From Calidithermus chliarophilus DSM 9957 (GTDB lineage Bacteria; Deinococcota; Deinococci; Deinococcales; Thermaceae): a stretch of DNA of 33,126 bases. The position numbers and the translations under genes are program-made. The DNA lies in NCBI RefSeq assembly GCF_000430045.1, contig NZ_KE387023.1, positions 976,096-1,009,221 of the forward strand. Reading direction: 5' to 3'. How positions within the stretch are numbered: position 1 is the first letter of the stretch; every line of letters starts with the position of its first letter. The notes below the pieces were generated by a model. It was not told the origin of the DNA. It made no database searches and saw only the letters and a list, made by a program, of their open reading frames with translations. Positions 23,670 to 33,126 of this stretch are shown here, piece by piece.

Positions 23670-24635
23670 CTACCGCTCCTCCCCCGGCGCGGGCTGCGGC
23701 GTGAAGCTCGGCCCGTCGGTGCGGGGGCCTTCGGGGGTCCAGAGGAGGCGGTCGATGCACATGCGGCGGGCGGTCTTGGCGGGGTCCCAGGCGTGGTAGA
23801 CGAGGTAATCCTGGCCGCCGGGGCCGCGCACCACGGAGTTGTGGCCGGGGCCGATGACGGTGCCGGGGAGGGTTTTGAGGACGGCGGGGGCGCCGGGGTG
23901 GGGCTCGAGCCAGGGGCCTAGCGGGTGGTCGGCCACGGCGTAGGAGACGCCGTAGCTCGCCTCCTGCCAGTTGCCGCCGGAGAAGAAGCAGTAGTAGCGC
24001 CCGCCGCGCTTGACCACGAAGGGGCCCTCGAGGGTGTGCCAGTCGTGGACGCCGCCGTACATGGGGCGCTGGCGCTGGTAGATCTGCCAGTCGGCGCTGG
24101 CCCGCAGCACGGTGCGGGGGGAGCCCTCGAGCCGGGTCATGCTGCGCAGGCGGTCCACCACCAGCGCGGTGCCCACCCGCTCGCCGTCGAGGAAGTCCTT
24201 GGCGTAGAACAAGTACCACTGCCCGTCGTCGTCGCGGAAGGGGCTGGGGTCGATGGCAAAGGGCTCGTCGGGGGTGAGCACCAGGCCCATGTCCCAGAAG
24301 GGGCCCTGCGGCTGGGTGGCGCTCGCCACGCGCAGGGCGTGGCCTTTGTCGCCGACGCCCGCCGAGTAGTACATGTAGAAGCGGTCGCCGCTGTGGGCCA
24401 CCTCGGGGGCCCAGTAGTCGAGCTTCTGGTCGAGGCTGAGGGGCTCGAGGGCCCCGCCCAGCGAGGTCCAGTCCACCAGGTTGGGCGACTGCAGCACCTC
24501 GACCACCCGCCCGTCGGGCTGCACGCCGCCGGTGCCGTAGGCGTAGTACATCCCGCCGTACTCGAGCACGAAGGGGTCGGCGAAGTAGCCGCCGTAGACC
24601 GGGTTGGTGTAGCTGCGCCGGCTGGTCCGGGTCAT
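23670..24635 (-). CDS. Cytoplasmic GH43 family glycosidase
   Basis: The 321-residue protein is a five-bladed beta-propeller of family GH43, which includes beta-xylosidases and alpha-L-arabinofuranosidases. The three catalytic acids are visible: Asp20 (YFADPFV), Asp129 (FAIDPSPF) and Glu203 (TLEGPFVVK). No signal peptide is present, so it acts on imported oligosaccharides. GAGGGG precedes the ATG at 24635, 11 bases after the stop of the secreted GH43 gene. It is the last gene of the sugar operon. Confidence 0.92.
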   Translation of the reverse strand: MTRTSRRSYTNPVYGGYFADPFVLEYGGMYYAYGTGGVQPDGRVVEVLQSPNLVDWTSLGGALEPLSLDQKLDYWAPEVAHSGDRFYMYYSAGVGDKGHALRVASATQPQGPFWDMGLVLTPDEPFAIDPSPFRDDDGQWYLFYAKDFLDGERVGTALVVDRLRSMTRLEGSPRTVLRASADWQIYQRQRPMYGGVHDWHTLEGPFVVKRGGRYYCFFSGGNWQEASYGVSYAVADHPLGPWLEPHPGAPAVLKTLPGTVIGPGHNSVVRGPGGQDYLVYHAWDPAKTARRMCIDRLLWTPEGPRTDGPSFTPQPAPGEER

Positions 24636-24646
24636 GGCGGGGCCCC

Positions 24647-25687
24647 TCACCGGCCGGGGTCGCCCGAGGGCAGGGGGCTGGGGCCGACGCTGGGGGGTGC
24701 CACCCGGGGCAGGCCGTCGGGGCCCCAGGTGATCTTCTGCGCGCGGGGGCTGCGCTGGTCCTTGCAGCCTAAGTCGGGGCCGGGGTTGGCGTGGTACATG
24801 ATCCAGTCCTCCTTGCCGTCGGGGGACTTGAAGAAGCTGTTGTGGCCGGGGCCGAAGGCCTGGCCCTGGTCGTTGCGGGTGAGGAAGGGCCTGGGCATCT
24901 TCTGCCAGGACTTCGGCTGGAGCAGGTCGGCACTTTGCGAGGCCACCAGCACCCCCACCGCGTAGTTGTCGGTCCAGCAGCCCGAGCCCGAGTAGGCCAG
25001 GTAGATCTTGTTGTTGCGCTTGACGACGGCCGGGCCCTCGTTGACCGCCGCGCCGTAGATCTCCCAGGGCTGGTCGGGGATGGAGATCTCGACGCGGGGC
25101 CCCGAGAGGGTCCAGGGGTTGGAGAGGGGGGCGATGTAGAGGTTCTGCGGCTTCTCGCCGGGCATCAGGTCGAAGGGGGTGCCGCTGTAGATCACGTAGA
25201 GCTTTCCGCCGTTCTCGAGCACGGTGGGGTCGATGGCCCAGAAGTCGTTCTGCGCGTCGAAGAGGCGGGCTTTGTAGCTGTAGGGGCCCATGGGGTCGTC
25301 GGCGGCCGACTCGAGCACGTGCATGCGCTGCTGGGCGCAGCACTCCGAGGGCCCGGCGGTGTAGTAGAGGTACCAGCGGTACTGGCCCTGGGGGTTCTTG
25401 AGCCGGTGGAACTCGGGGGCCCACACGTGGCAGCAGCGCTCGGGCTCAAAGTCGGCCCACACGACCTGCTCGGGGGCCTGGCCCAGCGTGGCTAAGCTCC
25501 GGGCCTTGCGGACGCGGACGTCGGCGCCGGTGGTGTAGGTGAGGTAGTAGTTGCCGCCGAAGAAGGTGACGAAGGGGTCGGGGCCGCTGGGGAGGAGGGG
25601 GTTGACGAAGGTCTTGGGGGGTTGGCTCGAGGCGCTCATGAGCATCAGAAACAGCAGGGTCAGAAGGGGGAGGGGCTTGGCTGGCAT
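24647..25687 (-). CDS. Secreted GH43 family glycosidase
   Basis: The 346-residue protein has a signal peptide ([21 protein letters not shown]) and a GH43 propeller with Asp37 (SGPDPFV), Asp153 (WAIDPTV) and Glu217 (VNEGPAVV) as base, modulator and acid. Substrates are likely arabinan, arabinoxylan or xylan side chains. Two Cys pairs (ERCCHVW, SECCAQQ) may form disulfides outside the cell. It would release sugars for the binding-protein transporter in the same operon. The ribosome site is GAAGGA before the ATG at 25687. Confidence 0.92.
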   Translation of the reverse strand: MPAKPLPLLTLLFLMLMSASSQPPKTFVNPLLPSGPDPFVTFFGGNYYLTYTTGADVRVRKARSLATLGQAPEQVVWADFEPERCCHVWAPEFHRLKNPQGQYRWYLYYTAGPSECCAQQRMHVLESAADDPMGPYSYKARLFDAQNDFWAIDPTVLENGGKLYVIYSGTPFDLMPGEKPQNLYIAPLSNPWTLSGPRVEISIPDQPWEIYGAAVNEGPAVVKRNNKIYLAYSGSGCWTDNYAVGVLVASQSADLLQPKSWQKMPRPFLTRNDQGQAFGPGHNSFFKSPDGKEDWIMYHANPGPDLGCKDQRSPRAQKITWGPDGLPRVAPPSVGPSPLPSGDPGR

Positions 25688-25696
25688 CTTTATCCT

Positions 25697-26629
25697 TCAG
25701 GCTACGGCCTGTCGCAGGCTCTCGAGCAGTTCTTCATCCAGCAGGGGCCGGACCGAGGCGCCCACGTTCTGCTCGACCTGTTCGGGGGTTTTGGCTCCCG
25801 GGATCGCCGCTGAAACCGCCGGATGGGCCAGCACGTAGCGCAGGGCGAGCTGGCTGAGGTTCTGGCCGGGTCCCACCCACTTGCGCAGGCGTTCGACTTT
25901 GCCCAGGCTCTCCTGGAACCAGGCCTCCCGGGGCCAGTCCTTGCGGATATCCCCCTCGGGAAAGCGGGTTTGCGCCGAGAATTTGCCGCTCAGAAGGCCC
26001 ATGCGCAGCGGTCCTCGGACCACTACCCCGATGCCGTGCTGCTCACAGTACGGCAACAGGCCGGCCTCGGACCTGCGGTTGAGCAGGCTGTAGTCGAGCT
26101 GGACCACGTCGAGCCCTCCGTGCTGGTTGAAGTGCTGGACATGCTCGAGGCTATCGGTGGAAACCCCTACCGCCCTCACCCGCCCCTCGGCCTTGAGCCG
26201 GGTAAAGGCGGCCAAAAAAGCCTCGGTTTCCTCGTGCTTGTCCCACCAGATGTGGTCGAAGTAGACGTCGAGGTAGTCGGTCCCCAGGCGTTGCAGGCTG
26301 GCTTCGAAGGCCCGGATCACCTTCTCGGGGGTGTCGTAAACCGGCTCCCTTTTAGGGTCGCGGTGGTGGCCCATCAGCCCGCCCTTGCTGGCGAGGATGA
26401 CCCTCTCCCGCTTTCCCCGGACGGCCTGGCCCACCAGCCGCTCGCTGCGACCGTCGCCGTAGACGTCGGCGGTATCGATGAAGTTGACCCCGAGCTCGAG
26501 GGCGCGCTCGAGGGCCCGCAGCGAGGTCGCGTCGTCCACTTCCCCCCAGGCGTCACCCCCGATGGCCCAGGCCCCGAAGCCGATCTCCGAAACCTCGATC
26601 CCGGTCCGACCCAGTTGCCTGTAGTGCAT
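25697..26629 (-). CDS. Aldo/keto reductase
   Basis: The 310-residue protein is a (beta/alpha)8 aldo/keto reductase with the tetrad Asp52, Tyr57, Lys82 and His126 in FIDTADVYG, ASKGG and YFDHIWW. It reduces aldehydes or oxidises sugars with NADP(H). Its place between the sugar permease and GH43 genes suggests it acts on the imported sugar, for example as a pentose or aldose dehydrogenase/reductase. GGAGAGGAG lies before the ATG at 26629. No signal peptide. Confidence 0.93.
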   Translation of the reverse strand: MHYRQLGRTGIEVSEIGFGAWAIGGDAWGEVDDATSLRALERALELGVNFIDTADVYGDGRSERLVGQAVRGKRERVILASKGGLMGHHRDPKREPVYDTPEKVIRAFEASLQRLGTDYLDVYFDHIWWDKHEETEAFLAAFTRLKAEGRVRAVGVSTDSLEHVQHFNQHGGLDVVQLDYSLLNRRSEAGLLPYCEQHGIGVVVRGPLRMGLLSGKFSAQTRFPEGDIRKDWPREAWFQESLGKVERLRKWVGPGQNLSQLALRYVLAHPAVSAAIPGAKTPEQVEQNVGASVRPLLDEELLESLRQAVA

Positions 26630-26670
26630 GCTGAACTCCTCTCCGAGAGACCAAAACCCCTGCCGAGGGC

Positions 26671-27540
26671 TCACTCCTTCATCCCGGTGAGCGCGATGCC
26701 CTGCTCGAGGTAGCGCTGGGCCAGCAGGTAGGCGACGAGCACGGGGATGGCGGCCAGGGCGGTCCCGGCCATCAGCTTGCCGTACTCGGTGACGTAGCGC
26801 TGGGAGAAGGAGGTCAGGCCGACGGGCAGGGTCTGCATGTCGGGGGAGGTGGCGACGTAGAGCGGCCAGACGTAGTTGTTCCACGAGCCCATGAAGCTGA
26901 ACACCCCCAGCGTCACCAGCACCGGCACCGACAGCGGCAGGATCACGAAGAGCAGGATCTGCAGGCTGTTGGCCCCGTCCATGCGGGCGGCCTCCTCGAG
27001 CTCGCGCGGCAGCGTGGAGAAGAACTGCCGCAGCAAGAACACCCCGAAGGCCCCGGCCACCCCCGGCCAGATCAGGGCGTGGTAGGTGTCGATCCAGTTG
27101 AACTGCAGCATCATGATGTAGGTGGGGATCAGCGTCACGATGCCGGGCACCATCATGCTCGAGAGGATGAACCAGAACCAGGTCTCGCGGCCTTTGAAGC
27201 GCATGCGCGACAGGGGGTAGGCCGCCAGCACGCACAGGGCGACGTGGACGAAGGTGAAGGCGAAGGCCGTGAACAGCGAGTTCCAGGTCCAGCGCAGGAG
27301 CTTGCCGTCGGGCGAGTTGATGATCTCGTCGTAGTTCTCGAGGGTGGGGTTCTTGGGGATCCACTGCACGGGGATGGAGATGGTCTCGGCCTCGGGCTTG
27401 AACGACGTCGAGAGCATCCAGTACAGCGGGGCCAGGAAGATGACCGCCAGGACCGCCAGCACGATGAAGCGCGGCAGGTCGCGGACGCGGCGCCAGCGGG
27501 GGGTGGAGCGGGGGCGGGAGTATCGGCCGGAGCTCACCAT
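26671..27540 (-). CDS. Sugar ABC transporter permease, MalG type
   Basis: The 289-residue protein has six membrane spans and the ATPase-docking EAA motif EEAARMDGANSLQILLFVILPL. NSLFTAFAFTFVHVALCVLAAYPLSR is the usual first core span of carbohydrate transporter family 1 (MalG-like) permeases. It pairs with the upstream MalF-type permease, whose stop codon lies next to this start. No ATPase gene is in the operon, so a shared MsmX-type ATPase is probably used. Confidence 0.95.
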   Translation of the reverse strand: MVSSGRYSRPRSTPRWRRVRDLPRFIVLAVLAVIFLAPLYWMLSTSFKPEAETISIPVQWIPKNPTLENYDEIINSPDGKLLRWTWNSLFTAFAFTFVHVALCVLAAYPLSRMRFKGRETWFWFILSSMMVPGIVTLIPTYIMMLQFNWIDTYHALIWPGVAGAFGVFLLRQFFSTLPRELEEAARMDGANSLQILLFVILPLSVPVLVTLGVFSFMGSWNNYVWPLYVATSPDMQTLPVGLTSFSQRYVTEYGKLMAGTALAAIPVLVAYLLAQRYLEQGIALTGMKE

Positions 27541-27541
27541 G

Positions 27542-28489
<948 letters not shown>

Positions 28490-28580
28490 TCGCACCTCCG
28501 GGGTTGAGCCGGGAGCCGGGGCTCGGGGCTATGGGCTGGGTGGGGCAGGGCTCGAGGCACCGGACGCTCCGTTGAGGGGT

Positions 28581-28613
28581 GGGCCTCCACCAGGAGGAGG
28601 TTGGTGGAGGCCC
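28581..28613 (-). promoter_or_regulatory. Intercistronic hairpin between binding-protein and permease genes
   Basis: GGGCCTCCACCA (28581-28592) and its exact complement (28602-28613) enclose a 9-base loop 13 bases after the binding-protein stop codon. No T-run follows. Such hairpins commonly protect the 3' end of the binding-protein message and lower permease output. Confidence 0.6.
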
Positions 28614-28626
28614 AAAGCGAGGGGGG

Positions 28627-29952
28627 TTAGCGGAAGTTGGGGCGGGCCTGGGCGATCTGCTTGTTGGCCTCGTCCACGCCCTGGTCGAGGGCCTGCTTGA
28701 CGGGCTGCTTGCCCAGGTAGGCCCGCTCCCACGCGCCGTCGAAGGGCCCGAGCACCTGGCCGCCCCAGGGGAAGCCGCTGGTGGCGTAGATGCTGTCGAG
28801 CTTGTCGAAGATGCCGGAGATGGGCTGGGTCTCGAACTTCTTGTCCTGGGCCACGGCCCGCACGGTGGGCAGGCTGCCCGTCGAGGTCCAGACCAGGTTC
28901 TGCGGGGCGGCCGACATCCAGTTGATGAACTCCATGGCCGCGGCGCGCTTGTTGGGGTCGTAGCCCTGGCGCTGCACCGGGAGGGTGAGGTGGCTCGAGC
29001 CGCCCCAGGTGGCGTCCTGCTTGTTGCCGATGCGCGGGGGGAAGGCCACGCCGAAGGAGAAGTTGGGGGTCTTCTCGAAGCGGTCGAGGTACCACTGGCC
29101 CGAGGGGAAGAAGCAGACCTTGCCCTGGCTGAAGGCGGCGAGCTCGGCCTCTTCGGTGGAGTTGGGGCGGGCCACGTTCTCCTTCTGCACGAGGTCTACC
29201 AGGAACTGCACCGCCTCGACGGCCTCAGGGGTGTTGAAGCTGGCGTTGAGGTCCTTGTCGACGAGGCTGCCGCCGTTTTGCAGGATGGCCGAGTAGGCCA
29301 TGCGGGCACCCACCCAGTTGTTGTAGAGGCTGATGCCCCAGGTCTCGAGGTTCTTGGCGTCGAAGCCGGCCTGGCCGGGCTTGCGGCCTTCCTTGTCGGT
29401 GGTGCAGGCGCGGGCGGCGGTGAGCAGCTCGGCGCGGTTGGTGGGCACCTTGCTCACGCCCATCTTCTGCATGAGGGCCTTGTTGTAGAACATCACGTAG
29501 GCCACCGCCGAGATGGGCACGCCGTAGCTCTGGCCCTTGTAGCTGGCGGTCTCGAAGAGGGGCTTGAAGAAGCGGTTGGTGTCGATGTTCGCGCTGCGGT
29601 ACATCTGCGGGGTGATGGGCGTGAGCGCGCCACGGGCGATGAAGCGGGTGATCTGGTCCTCGTTGACCACCACCACGTCGGGGGCGCGGCCCGAGGCGAC
29701 GAGGGGCTCGAGCTGGTTCCAGGTGGTGCCCCAGGGCTGGGCGGTGGCCTTGACCACGATGTTGGGGTGGGTCTCGTTGAAGCGCTTGACCAGGTCCTCC
29801 ATCACCGGGCGGTCGGGTCCGGTGAAGCCGTGGAGGTAGGTGATCTCGACCTTGGGGCCGGTATAGCTCGACTGCGTCTGCGCGAGGATGAAACCGCCCG
29901 TGCCTAGGGCGCCCAGCAGGAGCGCCAAACCGATCTTGCCTTTCCTGTTCAT
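28627..29952 (-). CDS. Sugar ABC transporter substrate-binding protein
   Basis: The 441-residue protein is an extracellular solute-binding protein of family 1. A signal peptide ([24 protein letters not shown]) is followed by [32 protein letters not shown], the [13 protein letters not shown] hinge segment, [19 protein letters not shown] and [14 protein letters not shown]. It captures oligosaccharides, probably arabino- or xylo-oligosaccharides given the GH43 partners, for the two permeases. No lipobox Cys is seen, so it may be kept by its uncleaved signal or be free. It starts 9 bases after the GH2 stop codon. Confidence 0.95.
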   Translation of the reverse strand: MNRKGKIGLALLLGALGTGGFILAQTQSSYTGPKVEITYLHGFTGPDRPVMEDLVKRFNETHPNIVVKATAQPWGTTWNQLEPLVASGRAPDVVVVNEDQITRFIARGALTPITPQMYRSANIDTNRFFKPLFETASYKGQSYGVPISAVAYVMFYNKALMQKMGVSKVPTNRAELLTAARACTTDKEGRKPGQAGFDAKNLETWGISLYNNWVGARMAYSAILQNGGSLVDKDLNASFNTPEAVEAVQFLVDLVQKENVARPNSTEEAELAAFSQGKVCFFPSGQWYLDRFEKTPNFSFGVAFPPRIGNKQDATWGGSSHLTLPVQRQGYDPNKRAAAMEFINWMSAAPQNLVWTSTGSLPTVRAVAQDKKFETQPISGIFDKLDSIYATSGFPWGGQVLGPFDGAWERAYLGKQPVKQALDQGVDEANKQIAQARPNFR

Positions 29953-29961
29953 CTTGCCTCC

Positions 29962-31788
<1,827 letters not shown>

Positions 31789-31830
31789 GGGGAACTCCAC
31801 AGGAAACCCTGGTCGGAGGTGCTTTGTGTG

Positions 31831-31880
31831 TAGCGAAATATTACAGCTCAATACGAAATGTGTCAAGATTTAGCGAAATA
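31831..31880. promoter_or_regulatory. Three 20-base-phased TAGCGAAATA repeats (operator)
   Basis: TAGCGAAATA occurs at 31831-31840 and 31871-31880, with ATACGAAATG exactly between at 31851-31860. The 20-base spacing is two helical turns, so all face one side of the DNA. One repeat overlaps the -10 box, one fills the spacer and one lies just upstream of the -35 box of the GH2 promoter, ideal for repression. Confidence 0.75.
31838..31866 (-). promoter_or_regulatory. Near-consensus promoter of the sugar operon
   Basis: On the minus strand TTGACA (31866-31861, perfect) and TAATAT (31843-31838, five of six) are separated by 17 bases. It is the best housekeeping promoter in the window and drives the seven genes from GH2 to the last GH43. 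Confidence 0.85.
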
Positions 31881-31936
31881 AATGTGAGAATCGTTCACAA
31901 GGGGTCTTCTGCGATGCCGTAACGGCTTCCGTGGGT

Positions 31937-31973
31937 TTGCTAATGTTTCGGATTTTCGTGTAACATCGAAACA
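31937..31973 (+). promoter_or_regulatory. Promoter and CGAAACA inverted repeat of the regulator gene
   Basis: TTGCTA (31937-31942) and TAACAT (31961-31966) with an 18-base spacer form a moderate promoter. TGTTTCG (31944-31950) and CGAAACA (31967-31973) make an inverted repeat over it, with a CGAAA core like the operator repeats of the sugar operon. Autoregulation is likely. Confidence 0.5.
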
Positions 31974-31991
31974 AATGAGGGAGGGGTTAGC

Positions 31992-32954
31992 GTGCCAACA
32001 TCCGGAAACCGCCGCCTGACCGTCGAGGGTGAAGCCGCCGTGCCCGTTCTGCGGGCCCTGGACTCCGAGACGCGCATGCTCATCTTCAGCCTGCTCTCGC
32101 ACGAGGGCATGAACGTCTCGGAGCTGGCCGAGGCCATGGGCATGGCCCACTCCACGGTGAGCACCAACCTCAAGATGCTCGAGGAGGCCGGGCTGCTGGT
32201 GGTGCAGTACGTCCCGGGCACCCGCGGCTCGCAGAAGCTCGTCGCCAAGCGCTACGACGAGATCCTCATCAAGCTGCCCGGCGTGGCGGTGGAGGCCGAC
32301 CAGGACGTGGTGGAGATCTCCATGCCCATCGGCAACTACCACCGCATCGACGTCAAGCCCACCTGCGGCCTGGCCAGCGACAGCAAGTTCATCGGCATGC
32401 TCGACGACGTGCGCAGCTTCTACGAGCCCGAGCACGTCTTCGCCCAGCTCCTGTGGTTCGGCCAGGGCTACGTCGAGTACGCCTTCCCCAACAACGTCCC
32501 GCGCGGGGCGATCACCACCGAGCTCGAGCTCTCCGCCGAGATCTGCTCCGAGGCCCCGCAGTACGACCACAACTGGCCCTCCGACATCACCTTGTGGATC
32601 AACGGGGTGGAGGTGGGCACCTGGACCAGCCCCGGCGACTTCGGCGGCAAGCGTGGCAACCTCACCCCCGCCTGGTGGCCCGAGGACCAGACCCAGTACG
32701 GCGTGCTCAAGCGCTGGAAGGTGAGCGCCGAGGGCTCCTTCATCGACGGCGAGGCCCTCTCACCGGTCAAGCTCGCCGACTTGAAGCTCGAAAACGCCAA
32801 CCACATCGAGGTGCGCCTGGGCGTCAAGCCCGATGCCCGCAACGTGGGGGGCATGAACCTCTTCGGCCGCCGATTCGGGAATTACCCGCAGGACCTCCTG
32901 ATGCGGCTGAGCTATACGTTCCCGGAGGGGCAGAAGGCGCATAAGGTGAAGTAG
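31992..32954 (+). CDS. ArsR-like transcriptional regulator with large C-terminal domain
   Basis: The 320-residue protein has an ArsR-type winged helix (about 14-90): LRALDSETRMLIFSLLSHEGMNVSELAEAMGMAHSTVSTNLKMLEEAGLL, with the recognition helix near 53-65. ArsR proteins are usually about 100 residues; here some 230 more follow, rich in Trp and aromatic residues and beta-like, presumably a ligand-binding part. There is no ArsR metal-site ELCVC motif. Placement divergent from the sugar operon, with CGAAA-core repeats in both promoters, suggests it senses a sugar and controls that operon and itself. GTG start behind GAGGGAGGGG. Confidence 0.85.
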   Translation: MPTSGNRRLTVEGEAAVPVLRALDSETRMLIFSLLSHEGMNVSELAEAMGMAHSTVSTNLKMLEEAGLLVVQYVPGTRGSQKLVAKRYDEILIKLPGVAVEADQDVVEISMPIGNYHRIDVKPTCGLASDSKFIGMLDDVRSFYEPEHVFAQLLWFGQGYVEYAFPNNVPRGAITTELELSAEICSEAPQYDHNWPSDITLWINGVEVGTWTSPGDFGGKRGNLTPAWWPEDQTQYGVLKRWKVSAEGSFIDGEALSPVKLADLKLENANHIEVRLGVKPDARNVGGMNLFGRRFGNYPQDLLMRLSYTFPEGQKAHKVK

Positions 32955-33126
32955 GTCGGTGGCTGGTAGCTGGGGGTGGGTTGTGCGTCGTACGTCGTAC
33001 GCGAGACGCCAAACGCAAAACGCAAAACGCCGAACGCCAAACGCCAAACGCAAGACGCCAAACGCAAAACGCCAAACGCAAGACGCGGGGCGCCTTGTCA
33101 CCCCCCTTAGCAAGGGGGGCTGGGGG
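32955..33126. repeat. Second composite heptad array, cut by the window end
   Basis: The order repeats that of 16029-16200: GGTGGCTGGTAGCTGG, GTCGTACGTCGTACGC, then about twelve ACGC heptads (ACGCCAA, ACGCAAA, ACGCCGA, ACGCAAG), CGCCTTGTC and the CCCCCCTT-AGC-AAGGGGGG hairpin (33101-33119). Unit variants and their order differ from the first copy. The element continues past the window. Confidence 0.85.

Noticed and set aside
31992-32954. Metal-responsive ArsR repressor
   Set aside because: There is no ELCVCDL-type Cys motif, the protein is far longer than metal sensors, and it lies next to a sugar operon.

Overview
The window reads as chromosomal DNA of a thermophilic member of the Deinococcota, most likely family Thermaceae (a Meiothermus, Calidithermus or Thermus relative). 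The grounds are very high GC with GC-rich third codon positions, a fused SecDF, a compact IF-2, a phenylacetate operon with a site matching the Thermus PaaR operator, and several genes whose start lies 6 bases after a TANNNT -10 box (leaderless style). The genus is an inference, not a demonstrated result.

Layout. 1-6300: a secreted alpha/beta hydrolase; a DUF1328-type mini membrane protein on the minus strand, divergent from two paralogous secreted TPR proteins; then a GH13 alpha-glucan enzyme and an AI-2E family permease. The DUF1328/TPR divergent promoter and the GH13 promoter carry TCAG repeats phased at exactly 11 bases. 6300-15250 is mostly minus strand: rimP, nusA, ylxR and infB, followed by a SecD-like protein reduced to its periplasmic part, a small membrane-anchored protein, secDF and a LiaF-like membrane protein. 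15400-17750: a YceH-family protein, an SDR oxidoreductase behind a 25-base palindromic operator, and a GNAT acetyltransferase. 17850-20925: paaABCD, with a strong promoter and PaaR-type operator, a two-domain PaaB, and two polypurine/polypyrimidine hairpin repeats between genes. 21005-23518: a sulfur-stress module with a divergent promoter, comprising a metallo-beta-lactamase/rhodanese protein, a protein disulfide oxidoreductase and a CsoR-family regulator with CstR-like ligands. 23670-31788: a minus-strand sugar operon (GH2, sugar-binding protein, two permeases, aldo/keto reductase, two GH43) with a near-consensus promoter holding three 20-base-phased repeats. A divergent ArsR-like regulator (31992-32954) probably controls it.

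The most unusual material is intergenic. Arrays of degenerate 7-base units (core ACGC plus three variable bases, mixed with GCTGANN and GATAGCC variants) and of 8-base units (AAGGTGAA-like) recur at six main sites, often as mirrored arms of large hairpins, some inside essential operons. Two of the heptad arrays are followed by the same C-run/G-run hairpin.
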